Of a stretch of 64,000 nucleotides of DNA, positions 43,922-52,737 are shown in pieces (positions within the stretch are counted from its first letter, which is position 1; every line of letters starts with the position of its first letter). The notes beneath the pieces are model-generated. The model worked only from the letters and a program-made list of their open reading frames with translations. It was not told the origin of the DNA and searched no databases. Source of the stretch: Rhodobacter sp. TJ_12 (lineage in GTDB: Bacteria > Pseudomonadota > Alphaproteobacteria > Rhodobacterales > Rhodobacteraceae); contig NZ_NRRD01000009.1 of NCBI RefSeq assembly GCF_020023995.1, positions 1 to 64,000 of the forward strand, given 5' to 3'. Both the position numbers and the translations under genes were made by a program.

Positions 43922-45903
43922 GCGGGGGCTCCTTCGGGGGATAGCGGCAGGGTCACGGTGAAGGTCGTGCCGCCCTCTGGGCGTGCGCTATGCGACAGCC
44001 GCCCATGATGCAATTCGATGATCGACCGGCAGATATTTAACCCCATCCCCATGCCTTCGGATTTGGTCGAGGTGAACGGGTCGAACAGGTTGGGGCTGAC
44101 CGTTGCGGAAATGCCCGGCCCCCGGTCCATCACCTCCAAAGTCACGGCCAGATCGCTGCGCGCTAGCCGAACCGTCAGATCATTGCCGGTGCGCGGACCC
44201 TCGGCCATCGCTTCGATCCCGTTGCGGATCAAGTTTACCAGAACCTGTTCGATCAAGATCCGGTCGGCATTAACAGGCGGAATGCGCCCCTCGGTCAGGC
44301 TGGCCAGTTTGATGCGGTTTTCCCGTGCCAGCGGGGCCATCATCGCCATCGCATCCGCCACCACCTCGGGCAGCGCCAGCGGGCCAAGCTGCGGCGTGCG
44401 TTTTTTCACGAAATCCTGCACCCGGCGGATGATCTGCCCGGCCCGGCGCGCTTGCGCGGCCATTTTCTCGAACGCTTTTTGCAGCATGGCCAGATCGGGC
44501 TCGTCCTTTTCAAAAAGGTTGAGCCCCCCCGCCGCATAAGAGGCGATCGCGGCCAGCGGTTGGTTCAGCTCATGCGCCAGCGTCGAGGCCATCTCGCCCA
44601 AGGTGACCAGTCGCCCGGTGCGCGCAAGGCTTTCATCTTGGGCGCGGGCGCGCCGCGCAGCGCCCTTGGCTTCGGTGATATCGATAATAGAGCCCATCCA
44701 GCCGTGATGCTTGCCCGCCGCATCAATCAGCGGGGCTTCGTAAACCTGCACCTCGATTTCGGTGCCATCGGCGCGTTTGAAACGCGTTTCAAAGGCTTGT
44801 GGCACCGCTGGGCCCTCGGCCAGTTGGCGTTGCCGGGCCAATGTTTCTTCCATCGTGTCGGGCGTCCAATAGGGCATTGGCGAGGCGCGCCCGATCAAAT
44901 CCGCTGCGCTATGCCCGACCAGTTTGCAAAAGGCCGCGTTCACATAAAGGATGCGCCCGCGCAGATCCTTGGCCCGCATCCCCACTGTCAGGCTTTCTTC
45001 CATGGCGCGGCGAAAGGCCATTTCCGCATGCAGCCGTTCTTCGGCACTGCGCCGCCGCATGGCATTGCGGTGCAGCGCAGCCAGCGCCAGAATGGCAAAG
45101 ACCGACAGCGCCCCAATCGCCGCGATCAGGGCAGAGGGGCCAAAGACCGGCGGCGCATCATAGGCCATGATTTCAAGCGTGGTGCCCGCAAGCGGCGGAT
45201 CGAAACTGATCCCATGGCGTGGCGCGCGCGCATCAAAGGGGCGACGCGCACGTTCGGCCAAGGTGCCAGAGGCATCGGTGACCCGCACGCCATATTGTTC
45301 CGCGATCCACCACGGGATGTGACGTTCAAGCATCATCGGCAAAGAGACAGTCGCGACCACCACCCCGCCATTGGCCGAGATGCGCTGCGCCATCGACACG
45401 CGACCTTCCTCCACCGCGCCATAAACCGGGCGCGCGGTAATCGCCCCCGAAGCAAGCAATTGTGCGGCCAGCGCCGCCTCTCCTTGATCTGGGCTTTCGG
45501 GCAATGCCGCGACAAGACGTCCATCACGCCCATACCAGCGGATGCCCAGCGTTTCGGGATTGGCGGTGACATGAAGCCGCGCGCGCGCATTCAGCAAATT
45601 CTGCGCCGTGCCGCCCGCCGCATCCAGCGCAAGCCGCACAAGCTGGTCTTCATCGACCGACATCTGAAAACGCAAGGTTTGTTCCACCCAAAGCGCATCG
45701 GTGGCCAGTTTCGCGCGCGCGCGGGTGGCATCTGCTTGCGCCACAAGGAAAACCAGCGTGCCCACCAGCGCGACCAGGGCCACAATCGCCACCAGCGGGA
45801 TCAGCGCAAGCAGGTCAATCCGCCGCGGCCCGAGCAATTCGGGCACGGTCCAGATATCCGGCCCGCCGGGGGGCGCTCCGGTTGTGCGATCGGGCTGCGC
45901 TGA
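43918..45903 (-). CDS. dctS: DctS-type sensor histidine kinase
   Basis: About 661 residues. Membrane helices near 32-55 and 265-285 flank a large periplasmic sensor. A PAS domain (about 315-430, with GRILYVNAAFCKLVGHS) is followed by a histidine kinase with H-box TLAHELNQPLAAIASY, N-box VNLIRNGIEAM, G1 VMDRGPGIS and G2 GMGMGLNICRSII. All kinase motifs are intact. It senses C4-dicarboxylates in Rhodobacter. GTG 45903 has AGGAAAGG upstream, so it is preferred; ATG 45930 and 45960 are alternatives. The divergent dctP gene is 130 bp away. Confidence 0.85.
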   Translation of the reverse strand, partial: SAQPDRTTGAPPGGPDIWTVPELLGPRRIDLLALIPLVAIVALVALVGTLVFLVAQADATRARAKLATDALWVEQTLRFQMSVDEDQLVRLALDAAGGTAQNLLNARARLHVTANPETLGIRWYGRDGRLVAALPESPDQGEAALAAQLLASGAITARPVYGAVEEGRVSMAQRISANGGVVVATVSLPMMLERHIPWWIAEQYGVRVTDASGTLAERARRPFDARAPRHGISFDPPLAGTTLEIMAYDAPPVFGPSALIAAIGALSVFAILALAALHRNAMRRRSAEERLHAEMAFRRAMEESLTVGMRAKDLRGRILYVNAAFCKLVGHSAADLIGRASPMPYWTPDTMEETLARQRQLAEGPAVPQAFETRFKRADGTEIEVQVYEAPLIDAAGKHHGWMGSIIDITEAKGAARRARAQDESLARTGRLVTLGEMASTLAHELNQPLAAIASYAAGGLNLFEKDEPDLAMLQKAFEKMAAQARRAGQIIRRVQDFVKKRTPQLGPLALPEVVADAMAMMAPLARENRIKLASLTEGRIPPVNADRILIEQVLVNLIRNGIEAMAEGPRTGNDLTVRLARSDLAVTLEVMDRGPGISATVSPNLFDPFTSTKSEGMGMGLNICRSIIELHHGRLSHSARPEGGTTFTVTLPLSPEGAPA

Positions 45904-45943
45904 CACGGTCTTTCCTTTCCTCTGACCCATATCACGGATAGCG

Positions 45944-45961
45944 ATTGCGGAAAGCCGCAAT
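45944..45961. promoter_or_regulatory. Candidate DctR-binding palindrome 1
   Basis: ATTGCGG-N4-CCGCAAT, a perfect 7-bp inverted repeat in the dctS-dctP intergenic region. FixJ/NarL-type regulators commonly bind symmetric sites of this size. Not tested. Confidence 0.4.
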
Positions 45962-45975
45962 AGCGTCGCGCAAGA

Positions 45976-45989
45976 TTATTGCGCAATAA
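45976..45989. promoter_or_regulatory. Candidate regulatory palindrome 2
   Basis: TTATTGCGCAATAA is a perfect 14-bp palindrome 45 bp before the dctP start. It shares TTGCG half-sites with the first palindrome and could be a second operator. Confidence 0.4.
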
Positions 45990-46033
45990 GGCCCGCATTC
46001 CGCTGAACCATGCGGACACCGGAGGAGAATCAT

Positions 46034-47035
46034 ATGTTGACCCGTCGTATTCTGGGTGCCCTTGCGGGTGCCACTGCCCTCAGCCTTACCCTTGCCGCCC
46101 CCGCGGTGGCCGAGCCGATCGTGCTCAAGTTCAGCCATGTCGTTGCCCCCGACACGCCCAAAGGCAAAGGCGCGGCCAAGTTTGAGGAGCTGGCCGAGCT
46201 TTACACCGATGGCGCGGTGGATGTGGAGGTCTACCCCAACAGCCAGCTTTACAAAGACAAAGAAGAGCTTGAGGCGCTGCAACTGGGCGCGGTGCAGATG
46301 CTGGCGCCCTCGTTGGCGAAATTCGGCCCGCTCGGTGTGCAAGATTTCGAAGTGTTCGATCTGCCGTTCATTTTCCCCAGCTATGAGGCACTGCACAAGG
46401 TCACCCAAGGCGACGTTGGCAAGATGCTTTTCGAAAAGCTTGAAGACAAAGGCATTGCCGGTCTGGCCTATTGGGACAACGGTTTCAAAATCATGTCGGC
46501 CAACAGCCCGCTGCATGTGCCCGATGATTTCCTGGGCCTGAAAATGCGCATTCAATCCTCGAAAGTGCTTGAGGCGGAAATGAACGCGCTGGGCGCGGTG
46601 CCGCAGGTCATGGCCTTCTCGGAAGTCTATCAAGCGCTGCAAACCGGCGTTGTGGATGGCACCGAAAACCCGCCGTCGAACATGTATACCCAGAAGATGA
46701 ACGAGGTGCAGTCGGATGCGACGCTGTCGTATCATGGCTACCTTGGCTATGCGGTGATCGTGAACAAGCAATTCTGGGACGGCCTGCCCGAAGACGTGCG
46801 CGCCGGTCTTGAAAAAGCGATGGCCGAGGCGACCGACTATGCCAACGGCATCGCCAAAGAAGAAAACGACAAAGCGCTGGCCGCGATGATGGAAACCGGC
46901 ACGACCGAGTTCCACGAGTTGACCGACGATGAACGCGCCCAGTGGATCGAGGTTCTGGCCCCGGTCCATGACGAAATGGCGGACCGGATCGGCGCGGACA
47001 CCATCGCCGCCGTGAAAGCCGCAACAGCCGAATAA
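46034..47035 (+). CDS. dctP: C4-dicarboxylate-binding periplasmic protein DctP
   Basis: A 333-residue TRAP solute-binding protein with a 25-residue Sec signal peptide ending AVAEP. It binds malate, succinate and fumarate for the DctQM transporter. Typical segments are LKFSHVVAPDTPKGKGA, VEVYPNSQLYKDKEELEAL, LGLKMRIQSSKVLEAEMNAL with the carboxylate-binding arginine, and GTENPPSNMY. The length equals the R. capsulatus DctP as I recall. ATG 46034 has GGAGGAG 6 bases upstream. A hairpin follows the gene before dctQ. Confidence 0.92.
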   Translation: MLTRRILGALAGATALSLTLAAPAVAEPIVLKFSHVVAPDTPKGKGAAKFEELAELYTDGAVDVEVYPNSQLYKDKEELEALQLGAVQMLAPSLAKFGPLGVQDFEVFDLPFIFPSYEALHKVTQGDVGKMLFEKLEDKGIAGLAYWDNGFKIMSANSPLHVPDDFLGLKMRIQSSKVLEAEMNALGAVPQVMAFSEVYQALQTGVVDGTENPPSNMYTQKMNEVQSDATLSYHGYLGYAVIVNKQFWDGLPEDVRAGLEKAMAEATDYANGIAKEENDKALAAMMETGTTEFHELTDDERAQWIEVLAPVHDEMADRIGADTIAAVKAATAE

Positions 47036-47049
47036 ACCACCACTCACCG

Positions 47050-47073
47050 GGGCGGCCCTTTACGGGGCCGCCC
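47050..47073 (+). terminator. Stem-loop between dctP and dctQ
   Basis: GGGCGGCCC and GGGCCGCCC pair as a 9-bp stem around a TTTACG loop, just after the dctP stop and within the operon. It can act as a partial terminator or 3'-end stabiliser, giving more DctP than membrane subunits. This is a common feature of binding-protein transport operons. Confidence 0.6.
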
Positions 47074-47104
47074 TTTCCCATGACTTAGCCTGACGGGGGC
47101 CGCC

Positions 47105-47788
47105 ATGATGCGCATCCTCGACCGGGCCGAAGAAGTGCTGATCGCCGTGCTGATTGCGACGGCGACCGTGCTCATCTTTGCCTCGGTTACACACCGCTTC
47201 GCTCTTGGCTTCATTGCCGATTTCGTTCGTTACTTCCGCGTGCATGACATGCCCGATGCGGCAGCCATGGCCAAAAGTGCCTATCTTGGATTGCGCAACA
47301 TCAATCTGGTTTGGGCGCAGGAGTTGACGATTATCCTGTTCGTCTGGATGGCGAAATTCGGCGCGGCCTATGGGGTGCGCACTGGCATCCACGTCGGCAT
47401 TGACGTGCTGATCAACCGGCTGGATGCAACGAAGCGCAAATTCTTCATCCTGTTCGGGCTGTCCGCCGGCGCACTTTTCACCGGAATTATCGCGGTTCTG
47501 GGCGCGAATTTCGTCAACCACATGTATCACGCCTCGTCGATCTCGCCTGATCTCGAACTGCCGATGTGGCTTGTCTACCTCGCCATTCCGCTGGGCTCTT
47601 CGTTGATGTGTTTTCGCTTTTTGCAGGTGGCGGTCAGTTTCGCGCGCACCGGGGAATTGCCGCATCACGACCACGGCCATGTCGATGGGGTCGATGTCGA
47701 AGACGAGGGGATCGATGAGCTGGGCGATGCCTATCTGCATTCGCCGCTAACGCCCCGCGACCTTGTCGAAAAAGAAAAGGACAAGTGA
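47105..47788 (+). CDS. dctQ: TRAP transporter small membrane subunit DctQ
   Basis: A 227-residue inner-membrane protein with four main hydrophobic segments (about 9-28, 70-90, 115-135, 155-172). The LVWAQELTIILFVWMAKFG segment with its RTGIHVGIDVL continuation is the DctQ signature. A charged C-terminal tail of about 45 residues, rich in His and Asp, is present. It forms the permease with DctM. ATG 47105 is preceded by GGGGG; the next codon is also ATG. The dctM start follows the stop by one base. Confidence 0.92.
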   Translation: MMRILDRAEEVLIAVLIATATVLIFASVTHRFALGFIADFVRYFRVHDMPDAAAMAKSAYLGLRNINLVWAQELTIILFVWMAKFGAAYGVRTGIHVGIDVLINRLDATKRKFFILFGLSAGALFTGIIAVLGANFVNHMYHASSISPDLELPMWLVYLAIPLGSSLMCFRFLQVAVSFARTGELPHHDHGHVDGVDVEDEGIDELGDAYLHSPLTPRDLVEKEKDK

Positions 47789-47789
47789 G

Positions 47790-49112
47790 ATGAGCGCTTT
47801 GATCATTTTCGGGCTGCTGATCGCCCTGATGCTGACCGGCATGCCAATCTCGATTTCGCTTGGCCTGACGGTGCTGACCTTCCTGTTCACCATGACCGAG
47901 GTGCCGATCGATACCGTGGCGCTGAAGCTGTTCACCGGGATTGAGAAATTCGAGATCATGGCGATCCCGTTCTTCATTCTGGCAGGCAACTTCCTCACCC
48001 ACGGCGGCGTGGCGAAGCGGATGATCAATTTTGCCACCGCCTCGGTGGGGCACTGGCATGGTGGTCTGGCGTTGGCGGGCGTGTTTGCTTGTGCGCTGTT
48101 TGCTGCGGTGTCCGGGTCGTCCCCGGCGACGGTGGTCGCCATCGGCTCGGTGATCTTGCCCGCCATGGTGGCGCAAGGTTTCCCCAAGCAATTCGGCGCG
48201 GGCGTCATCACCACGTCGGGCGCGCTCGGCATTTTGATCCCGCCCTCGATCGTGATGGTGATGTATGCGGTCGCCACCTCTGGCATGCTGGTCGAAGGGC
48301 CAAATGGCGAGGTGGTCGATGCCGCCTCGGTCGGTGAATTGTTCATCGCAGGCGTGGTGCCCGGCGCGATGCTCGCGGGCTTTCTGGCCTTCACCACATG
48401 GTATCGGGCGCGCAAGAACAACTATCCGCGTCTGCCTAAGGCCAGCTTCCGCGAGCGTTGGACCGCGTTTCGCGAGGCCATGTGGGGATTGTTGCTGATC
48501 ATCGTCGTGATCGGCGGGATCTATGCAGGCATCTTTACCCCGACTGAGGCAGCGGCGATGAGCGCGGTCTATGCTTTCGTCATCTCCGTCTTCGTCTACA
48601 AAGACCTGACCTTGCGCGACGTGCCGCGCGTGCTGCTGGCTTCGGCCAACATGTCGGCGATGCTGCTTTATATCATCACCAATGCGGTGCTGTTCTCCTT
48701 CTTGATGACGCATGAGGGCATCCCCCAAGCGTTGGGCAACTGGATGGTGGAAGCCGGGCTGAACTGGTGGATGTTCCTGATCATCGTCAACGTGCTGCTG
48801 TTGGCGGCGGGCAACTTCATGGAGCCCTCGTCCATCGTGCTGATCATGGCACCGATCCTGTTCCCGGTCGCGGTCCGGCTGGGCATTGACCCGGTGCATT
48901 TCGGCATCATGATCGTTGTGAACATGGAAGTTGGTATGTGTCACCCGCCGGTGGGGCTGAACCTCTATGTGGCGAGCGGCATCACCAAGATGGGTATTAC
49001 CGAACTGACGGTGGCGGTCTGGCCGTGGCTTTTGACGATGCTGGTTTTCTTGGTGCTTATCACCTATGTGCCGGCAATCACGCTGACGCTTCCGGGGCTT
49101 TTGGGCATGTAG
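47790..49112 (+). CDS. dctM: TRAP transporter large membrane subunit DctM
   Basis: A 440-residue protein, identical in length to R. capsulatus DctM as I recall. It has 12 or so hydrophobic segments, the conserved AIPFFILAGNFLTHGG, AAVSGSSPATVVAIGSVILP, TSGALGILIPPSI and VVNMEVGMCHPPVGLNLYV motifs. It moves the dicarboxylate with sodium and is fed by DctP. ATG 47790 is used; an earlier in-frame ATG at 47763 lies inside dctQ. A Rho-independent terminator follows. Confidence 0.93.
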   Translation: MSALIIFGLLIALMLTGMPISISLGLTVLTFLFTMTEVPIDTVALKLFTGIEKFEIMAIPFFILAGNFLTHGGVAKRMINFATASVGHWHGGLALAGVFACALFAAVSGSSPATVVAIGSVILPAMVAQGFPKQFGAGVITTSGALGILIPPSIVMVMYAVATSGMLVEGPNGEVVDAASVGELFIAGVVPGAMLAGFLAFTTWYRARKNNYPRLPKASFRERWTAFREAMWGLLLIIVVIGGIYAGIFTPTEAAAMSAVYAFVISVFVYKDLTLRDVPRVLLASANMSAMLLYIITNAVLFSFLMTHEGIPQALGNWMVEAGLNWWMFLIIVNVLLLAAGNFMEPSSIVLIMAPILFPVAVRLGIDPVHFGIMIVVNMEVGMCHPPVGLNLYVASGITKMGITELTVAVWPWLLTMLVFLVLITYVPAITLTLPGLLGM

Positions 49113-49139
49113 CCTTCCCCGAAGCACCAAACAAACAGG

Positions 49140-49174
49140 CGCCGCGTTCGGGCAACCGGGCGCGGCGTTTTCTT
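49140..49174 (+). terminator. Rho-independent terminator after dctM
   Basis: CGCCGCG (49140-49146) pairs with CGCGGCG (49161-49167) and is followed by TTTTCTT. It ends the dctPQM transcript. Confidence 0.8.
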
Positions 49175-49287
49175 GCTGAGGCTTTCCCAATATCACAGGG
49201 CTGATCGGCGGCCGAAACTGCGCCGAAATGCGCGTGGCCCGGCGCGCCGGGGCTGGTATGGTGGCGCCGAAACGGAAGGACCAGACC

Positions 49288-50268
49288 ATGACCCCTCAGC
49301 CCCTTACCCCGATGCGTTATCGAACCTTGCTTCTGGGGGGCACCGGCACCATCGGCCGCGCCACGGCGCAGGCCCTGTTGGCGGCGGGGCATGGGGTGAC
49401 GGCGCTGGTGCGCCCGGGCACCGATCCGGCGCTTTTGCCTGGCTGCACGCTGGTTGAGGGCGATGTGACCGCACCCGGCACGGTCGAGAACCTGCTTGCC
49501 GCGCAACCCCATGCGGCCATCGTCTCCTGCCTTGCCAGCCGTACGGGCGCGCCCGAAGATGCATGGAACATCGATCACCGGGCGCATTCGCTGGCGCTGG
49601 AAGCGGCGCTTGAAACACGGGTGCAGCGGTTCGTTTTGTTATCGGCCATTTGCGTGCAAAAACCGTATCTGGAGTTTCAAAAGGCCAAGATCGCCTTTGA
49701 ATCGCAATTGCGTGCCTCGCCGCTGCATTGGTCCATCGTGCGGCCCACCGCCTTTTTCAAATCGCTGTCGGGGCAAGTGCCGCGGGTGCAGGCGGGCAAG
49801 CCGTTTTTGGTGTTCGGCGATGGCAAGCGCACGGCGTGCAAGCCGATTTCCGATGCCGATCTGGGCCGGTTTATCGCGTCTTGCCTGACCGACCCCGAAA
49901 AGGACCGCAAGATCCTGCCCATCGGCGGCCCGGGCCCGGCGATCACGCCCCTTGATCAGGCGGCGATGCTGGAACGGTTGACCGGCCAGCCCGTCAAGAT
50001 CAAGCATGTGCCCTTTGCGCTGATGGATGGCATCGTCGGGCTTTTGTGGGGGTTGGGGAAGATCGCGCCAAAATTCAAAGCCAAGGCCGAGCTTGCCAAG
50101 ATCGGGCGCTATTACGCCTCTGAAAGCATGTTGCTGTGGAACCCCGAAACACGCCGCTACGATGCCGATGCGACGCCCGAATACGGCACCGACCGGCTGG
50201 AGGACCACTTCGCCGCCATGCTGCGGGGCGAAGTGGGCGATGATCGCGGCGATCACGCGATCTTTTAA
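49288..50268 (+). CDS. bciA: Divinyl (proto)chlorophyllide 8-vinyl reductase, NADPH-type (BciA)
   Basis: A 326-residue short-chain-type reductase that reduces the C8 vinyl group in bacteriochlorophyll synthesis. Visible are a Rossmann motif LLLGGTGTIGRATAQALL, SCLASRTGAPEDAW, LLSAICVQKPYLEFQKAKIA, SIVRPTAFFKSLSGQV, GKPFLVFGDGKRTACKPISD and LPIGGPGPAITP, all highly characteristic of BciA. ATG 49288 has AAGGA 9 bases upstream; the longer start at 49228 does not. It marks the host as phototrophic. It follows the dct terminator and stands alone. Confidence 0.93.
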   Translation: MTPQPLTPMRYRTLLLGGTGTIGRATAQALLAAGHGVTALVRPGTDPALLPGCTLVEGDVTAPGTVENLLAAQPHAAIVSCLASRTGAPEDAWNIDHRAHSLALEAALETRVQRFVLLSAICVQKPYLEFQKAKIAFESQLRASPLHWSIVRPTAFFKSLSGQVPRVQAGKPFLVFGDGKRTACKPISDADLGRFIASCLTDPEKDRKILPIGGPGPAITPLDQAAMLERLTGQPVKIKHVPFALMDGIVGLLWGLGKIAPKFKAKAELAKIGRYYASESMLLWNPETRRYDADATPEYGTDRLEDHFAAMLRGEVGDDRGDHAIF

Positions 50269-50368
50269 CCTCACGCTTTGGTGCGCCGAAGTGACGTGAC
50301 AGCTTGTCGCGCCGTGCTACCTTCGCACAACCGCCCCTCCCTTGGGGCGGCGATGAGTGGAGGAACCC

Positions 50369-50845
50369 ATGCAACGGCGTCAATTCCTGATCACGTCCTG
50401 CCTTGCCGCGCTGTTTGGCGGCGCGCGCGGCGCAACGGCAGAAGGCAGCTTTCCCGTCAGCTACAGCGACGCGGAATGGAAAGACCGTCTGACGCCGGAT
50501 CAATATGCGATCTTGCGCAAACATGGCACCGAATACCCGTTCACCAGCCCGCTATTGAAAGAACATCGCAAGGGCGTCTTTGCCTGTGCGGGCTGTGAAC
50601 AGGAACTCTTTTCCTCTGACACGAAATACGAAAGCGGGACCGGTTGGCCCAGCTTTTGGCAGCCGATTTCGGAAACGGCTGTGGGCGAAAAGGTGGATCG
50701 CAGCCTTGGCATGACCCGGACCGAAGTGCATTGCGCGCGCTGCGGCGGCCATCTGGGGCATGTGTTCAACGACGGCCCGCCGCCGACGGGGCTGCGCTAT
50801 TGCATGAATGGGGTCGCGATGACCTTTCAACCGGTCGAGGTCTAA
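50369..50845 (+). CDS. msrB: Exported methionine-R-sulfoxide reductase MsrB
   Basis: A 158-residue MsrB that reduces the R-form of methionine sulfoxide. A twin-arginine-type signal (MQRRQFLITSCLAALFGG) suggests Tat export to the periplasm. Zinc-binding CxxC pairs (CAGC, CARC) and the active-site RYCMNG are present; most relatives have RYCxNS, so the last residue is unusual. SGTGWPSFW and GHLGHVFNDGPPPTG are typical. ATG 50369 follows GGAGGAACCC. The dipZ gene starts 3 bp after its stop, and msrA follows that, forming one repair operon. Confidence 0.9.
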   Translation: MQRRQFLITSCLAALFGGARGATAEGSFPVSYSDAEWKDRLTPDQYAILRKHGTEYPFTSPLLKEHRKGVFACAGCEQELFSSDTKYESGTGWPSFWQPISETAVGEKVDRSLGMTRTEVHCARCGGHLGHVFNDGPPPTGLRYCMNGVAMTFQPVEV

Positions 50846-50848
50846 GCC

Positions 50849-52726
50849 ATGACGCTGGCCTTGCTTGCTTATCTAGGCGGGGTGCTGACCATCCTCAGCC
50901 CCTGTATCTTGCCGGTTTTGCCCTTTGTTTTTGCCCGTGCGGGTTTGTCTTTCTGGCGCGGTCCCGCTCCGATGCTGGTGGGGATGGCGCTGGCTTTTGC
51001 GGCGGTCGCGACATTGGCGGCTGTGGGCGGGGGCTGGGCAATCGCGGCGAACCAATGGGGGCGCTGGATCGCGCTGGCCTTGCTGGCGGCTTTTGGGCTG
51101 ATGCTGCTTCTTCCGGGGCTGGCAGATCGGCTGTCGCGCCCCGTTGTGGCGCTGGGCAATCGGCTGTCGACGCAGGCCGATGCGCAGCCCTCGGTCGTCG
51201 GTTCGGCGCTTTTGGGGGGGGCGACCGGGCTTTTGTGGGCGCCCTGCGCCGGGCCGATTTTGGGGCTGATCCTGACCGGCGCGGCACTGAATGGGGCAAG
51301 CCTTGGCACCTCGGCGCTGCTATTGGCCTATGCGCTTGGGGCGGCGACCGCGCTGGGGGTTGCGGCCTTTGCCGGGGGCAAGGTCTTTGCCTTTCTGAAA
51401 CGGGGTCTTGGGGTTGGCGAAGGGCTGCGCCGCGCGCTGGGCGTTGCGGTCCTGGCGGGCGTTGCGGCAATTGCGCTTGGGCTTGATCGGGGTGTGTTGA
51501 CCAACCTCTCGATCGCCTCGACCAACCGGCTGGAGGCCGGTTTGATCGAACAACTGGGGGCGCAGGACGCCGCTTCGGTCGTGATGCCCGACGCAGGCCC
51601 GGCGATGGCGGGCGGCCCGGCCATGATGGCGGCGGACCCCGCAATGACGGGCGGTCCGGCCATGACGGGCCCCGCGATGACTGGACCTGCGATGACGGGC
51701 GGGCCCGCCATGATGATGGCCGCCGATCCGGCGATGGTGGGCACGGGCGCCGCGACCTTGCCGATTGAGGGGCAGATGCCGCCGCTTGCGGGCGCGGTTC
51801 AATGGATGAATTCGGAACCGCTCAGCACCGAAGATTTGCGCGGCAAGGTCGTACTGATCGATTTTTGGACCTATTCCTGCATCAACTGCCTGCGCGCGAT
51901 CCCCTATGTCAAAGCCTGGGCCGAAACCTATGGACCGCAGGGGCTTGTGGTGGTTGGCGTGCATGCCCCCGAATTCGCGTTTGAGAAAAATCCGCGCAAT
52001 GTCGCCCGAGCGGTCAAGGATCTAGGGATCGCTTATCCCGTCGCGCTGGATAATGACTATGCGATCTGGCGCGCCTTCCAAAACCGCTTTTGGCCCGCGC
52101 ATTACTTCATCGATGTCGAGGGGCGTATTCGCCATCACCATTTCGGCGAAGGGGGGTATGCAGAGTCAGAACAGGTGATCCAACAGCTTCTGGCGGAAGC
52201 TGGGCTTAGCAAGGTCGCGCTGCCGCCTGCCGAGGTGACGGGCCGCGGCGTTTCCGCACCGGCAGATATGGCCGACGTGCTGTCGCCTGAAACCTATCTG
52301 GGCCATGCCCGTGCGGCCAATAACTTCAACGCCGAAGGTTTGGTGGCAGAGGTGGCGCATGACTACACCGCCGCCACCGATCTGCGGTTGAATGAATGGA
52401 GCCTTGGGGGACGTTGGACCGTGGGCGAAGAGGCGGCGCGGCTTGTCAGCGCCCAAGGGGCGATCAACTTTCGCTTCCATGCGCGCGATGTGCATCTGGT
52501 TCTTTCCCCCGGGGTGGCAGCAAAGCCCGTGCCCTTCACCGTGACGATCGACGGCCAACCCCCCGGGCCGGATGCAGGACTGGATGTCGATGCCGAGGGG
52601 CGCGGCACGGTCACGACCGACCGGCTCTATCAGCTTTACCGCGCCAAGGGGGCGGTGGGCGAGCATCTGTTTGAAATCCGCTTTGACCATCCCGGCGTCG
52701 AAGCCTTTGCCTTCACCTTCGGATAA
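50849..52726 (+). CDS. dipZ: DipZ-like CcdA/thioredoxin fusion, periplasmic electron donor
   Basis: A 625-residue protein. The CcdA half (1-230) has six or so membrane segments and the paired cysteines in LSPCILPVLPF and WAPCAGPILGL, which carry electrons across the membrane. A low-complexity linker rich in Gly, Pro, Ala and Met covers about residues 248-300. A periplasmic thioredoxin-like domain with YSCINCLRAIPY and a C-terminal beta-rich domain (about 470-625) follow. It should take electrons from cytoplasmic thioredoxin to MsrA and MsrB, whose genes flank it. The frame is intact and its stop overlaps msrA's upstream in-frame ATG. Confidence 0.9.
   Translation: MTLALLAYLGGVLTILSPCILPVLPFVFARAGLSFWRGPAPMLVGMALAFAAVATLAAVGGGWAIAANQWGRWIALALLAAFGLMLLLPGLADRLSRPVVALGNRLSTQADAQPSVVGSALLGGATGLLWAPCAGPILGLILTGAALNGASLGTSALLLAYALGAATALGVAAFAGGKVFAFLKRGLGVGEGLRRALGVAVLAGVAAIALGLDRGVLTNLSIASTNRLEAGLIEQLGAQDAASVVMPDAGPAMAGGPAMMAADPAMTGGPAMTGPAMTGPAMTGGPAMMMAADPAMVGTGAATLPIEGQMPPLAGAVQWMNSEPLSTEDLRGKVVLIDFWTYSCINCLRAIPYVKAWAETYGPQGLVVVGVHAPEFAFEKNPRNVARAVKDLGIAYPVALDNDYAIWRAFQNRFWPAHYFIDVEGRIRHHHFGEGGYAESEQVIQQLLAEAGLSKVALPPAEVTGRGVSAPADMADVLSPETYLGHARAANNFNAEGLVAEVAHDYTAATDLRLNEWSLGGRWTVGEEAARLVSAQGAINFRFHARDVHLVLSPGVAAKPVPFTVTIDGQPPGPDAGLDVDAEGRGTVTTDRLYQLYRAKGAVGEHLFEIRFDHPGVEAFAFTFG
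51593..51740 (+). repeat. Low-complexity coding repeat in dipZ
   Basis: About 150 bp of imperfect tandem units encoding GGPAM, TGPAM and MAADPAM motifs in the linker between the CcdA and thioredoxin domains. Near-identical units suggest expansion by slippage, all in multiples of three bases. Confidence 0.75.
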
Positions 52727-52737
52727 TGGAGCCCGTG

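Noticed and set aside
44452-45903. 483-codon plus-strand open frame opposite dctS
   Set aside because: Antisense to an intact histidine kinase gene; high GC gives long chance frames.
47634-49289. 551-codon minus-strand open frame opposite dctQ and dctM
   Set aside because: Antisense shadow of GC-rich genes; composition rich in His, Gln and Arg without any fold pattern.
51593-51740. CRISPR-like repeat array
   Set aside because: Units are short, in frame, without unique spacers, and code for the DipZ linker.
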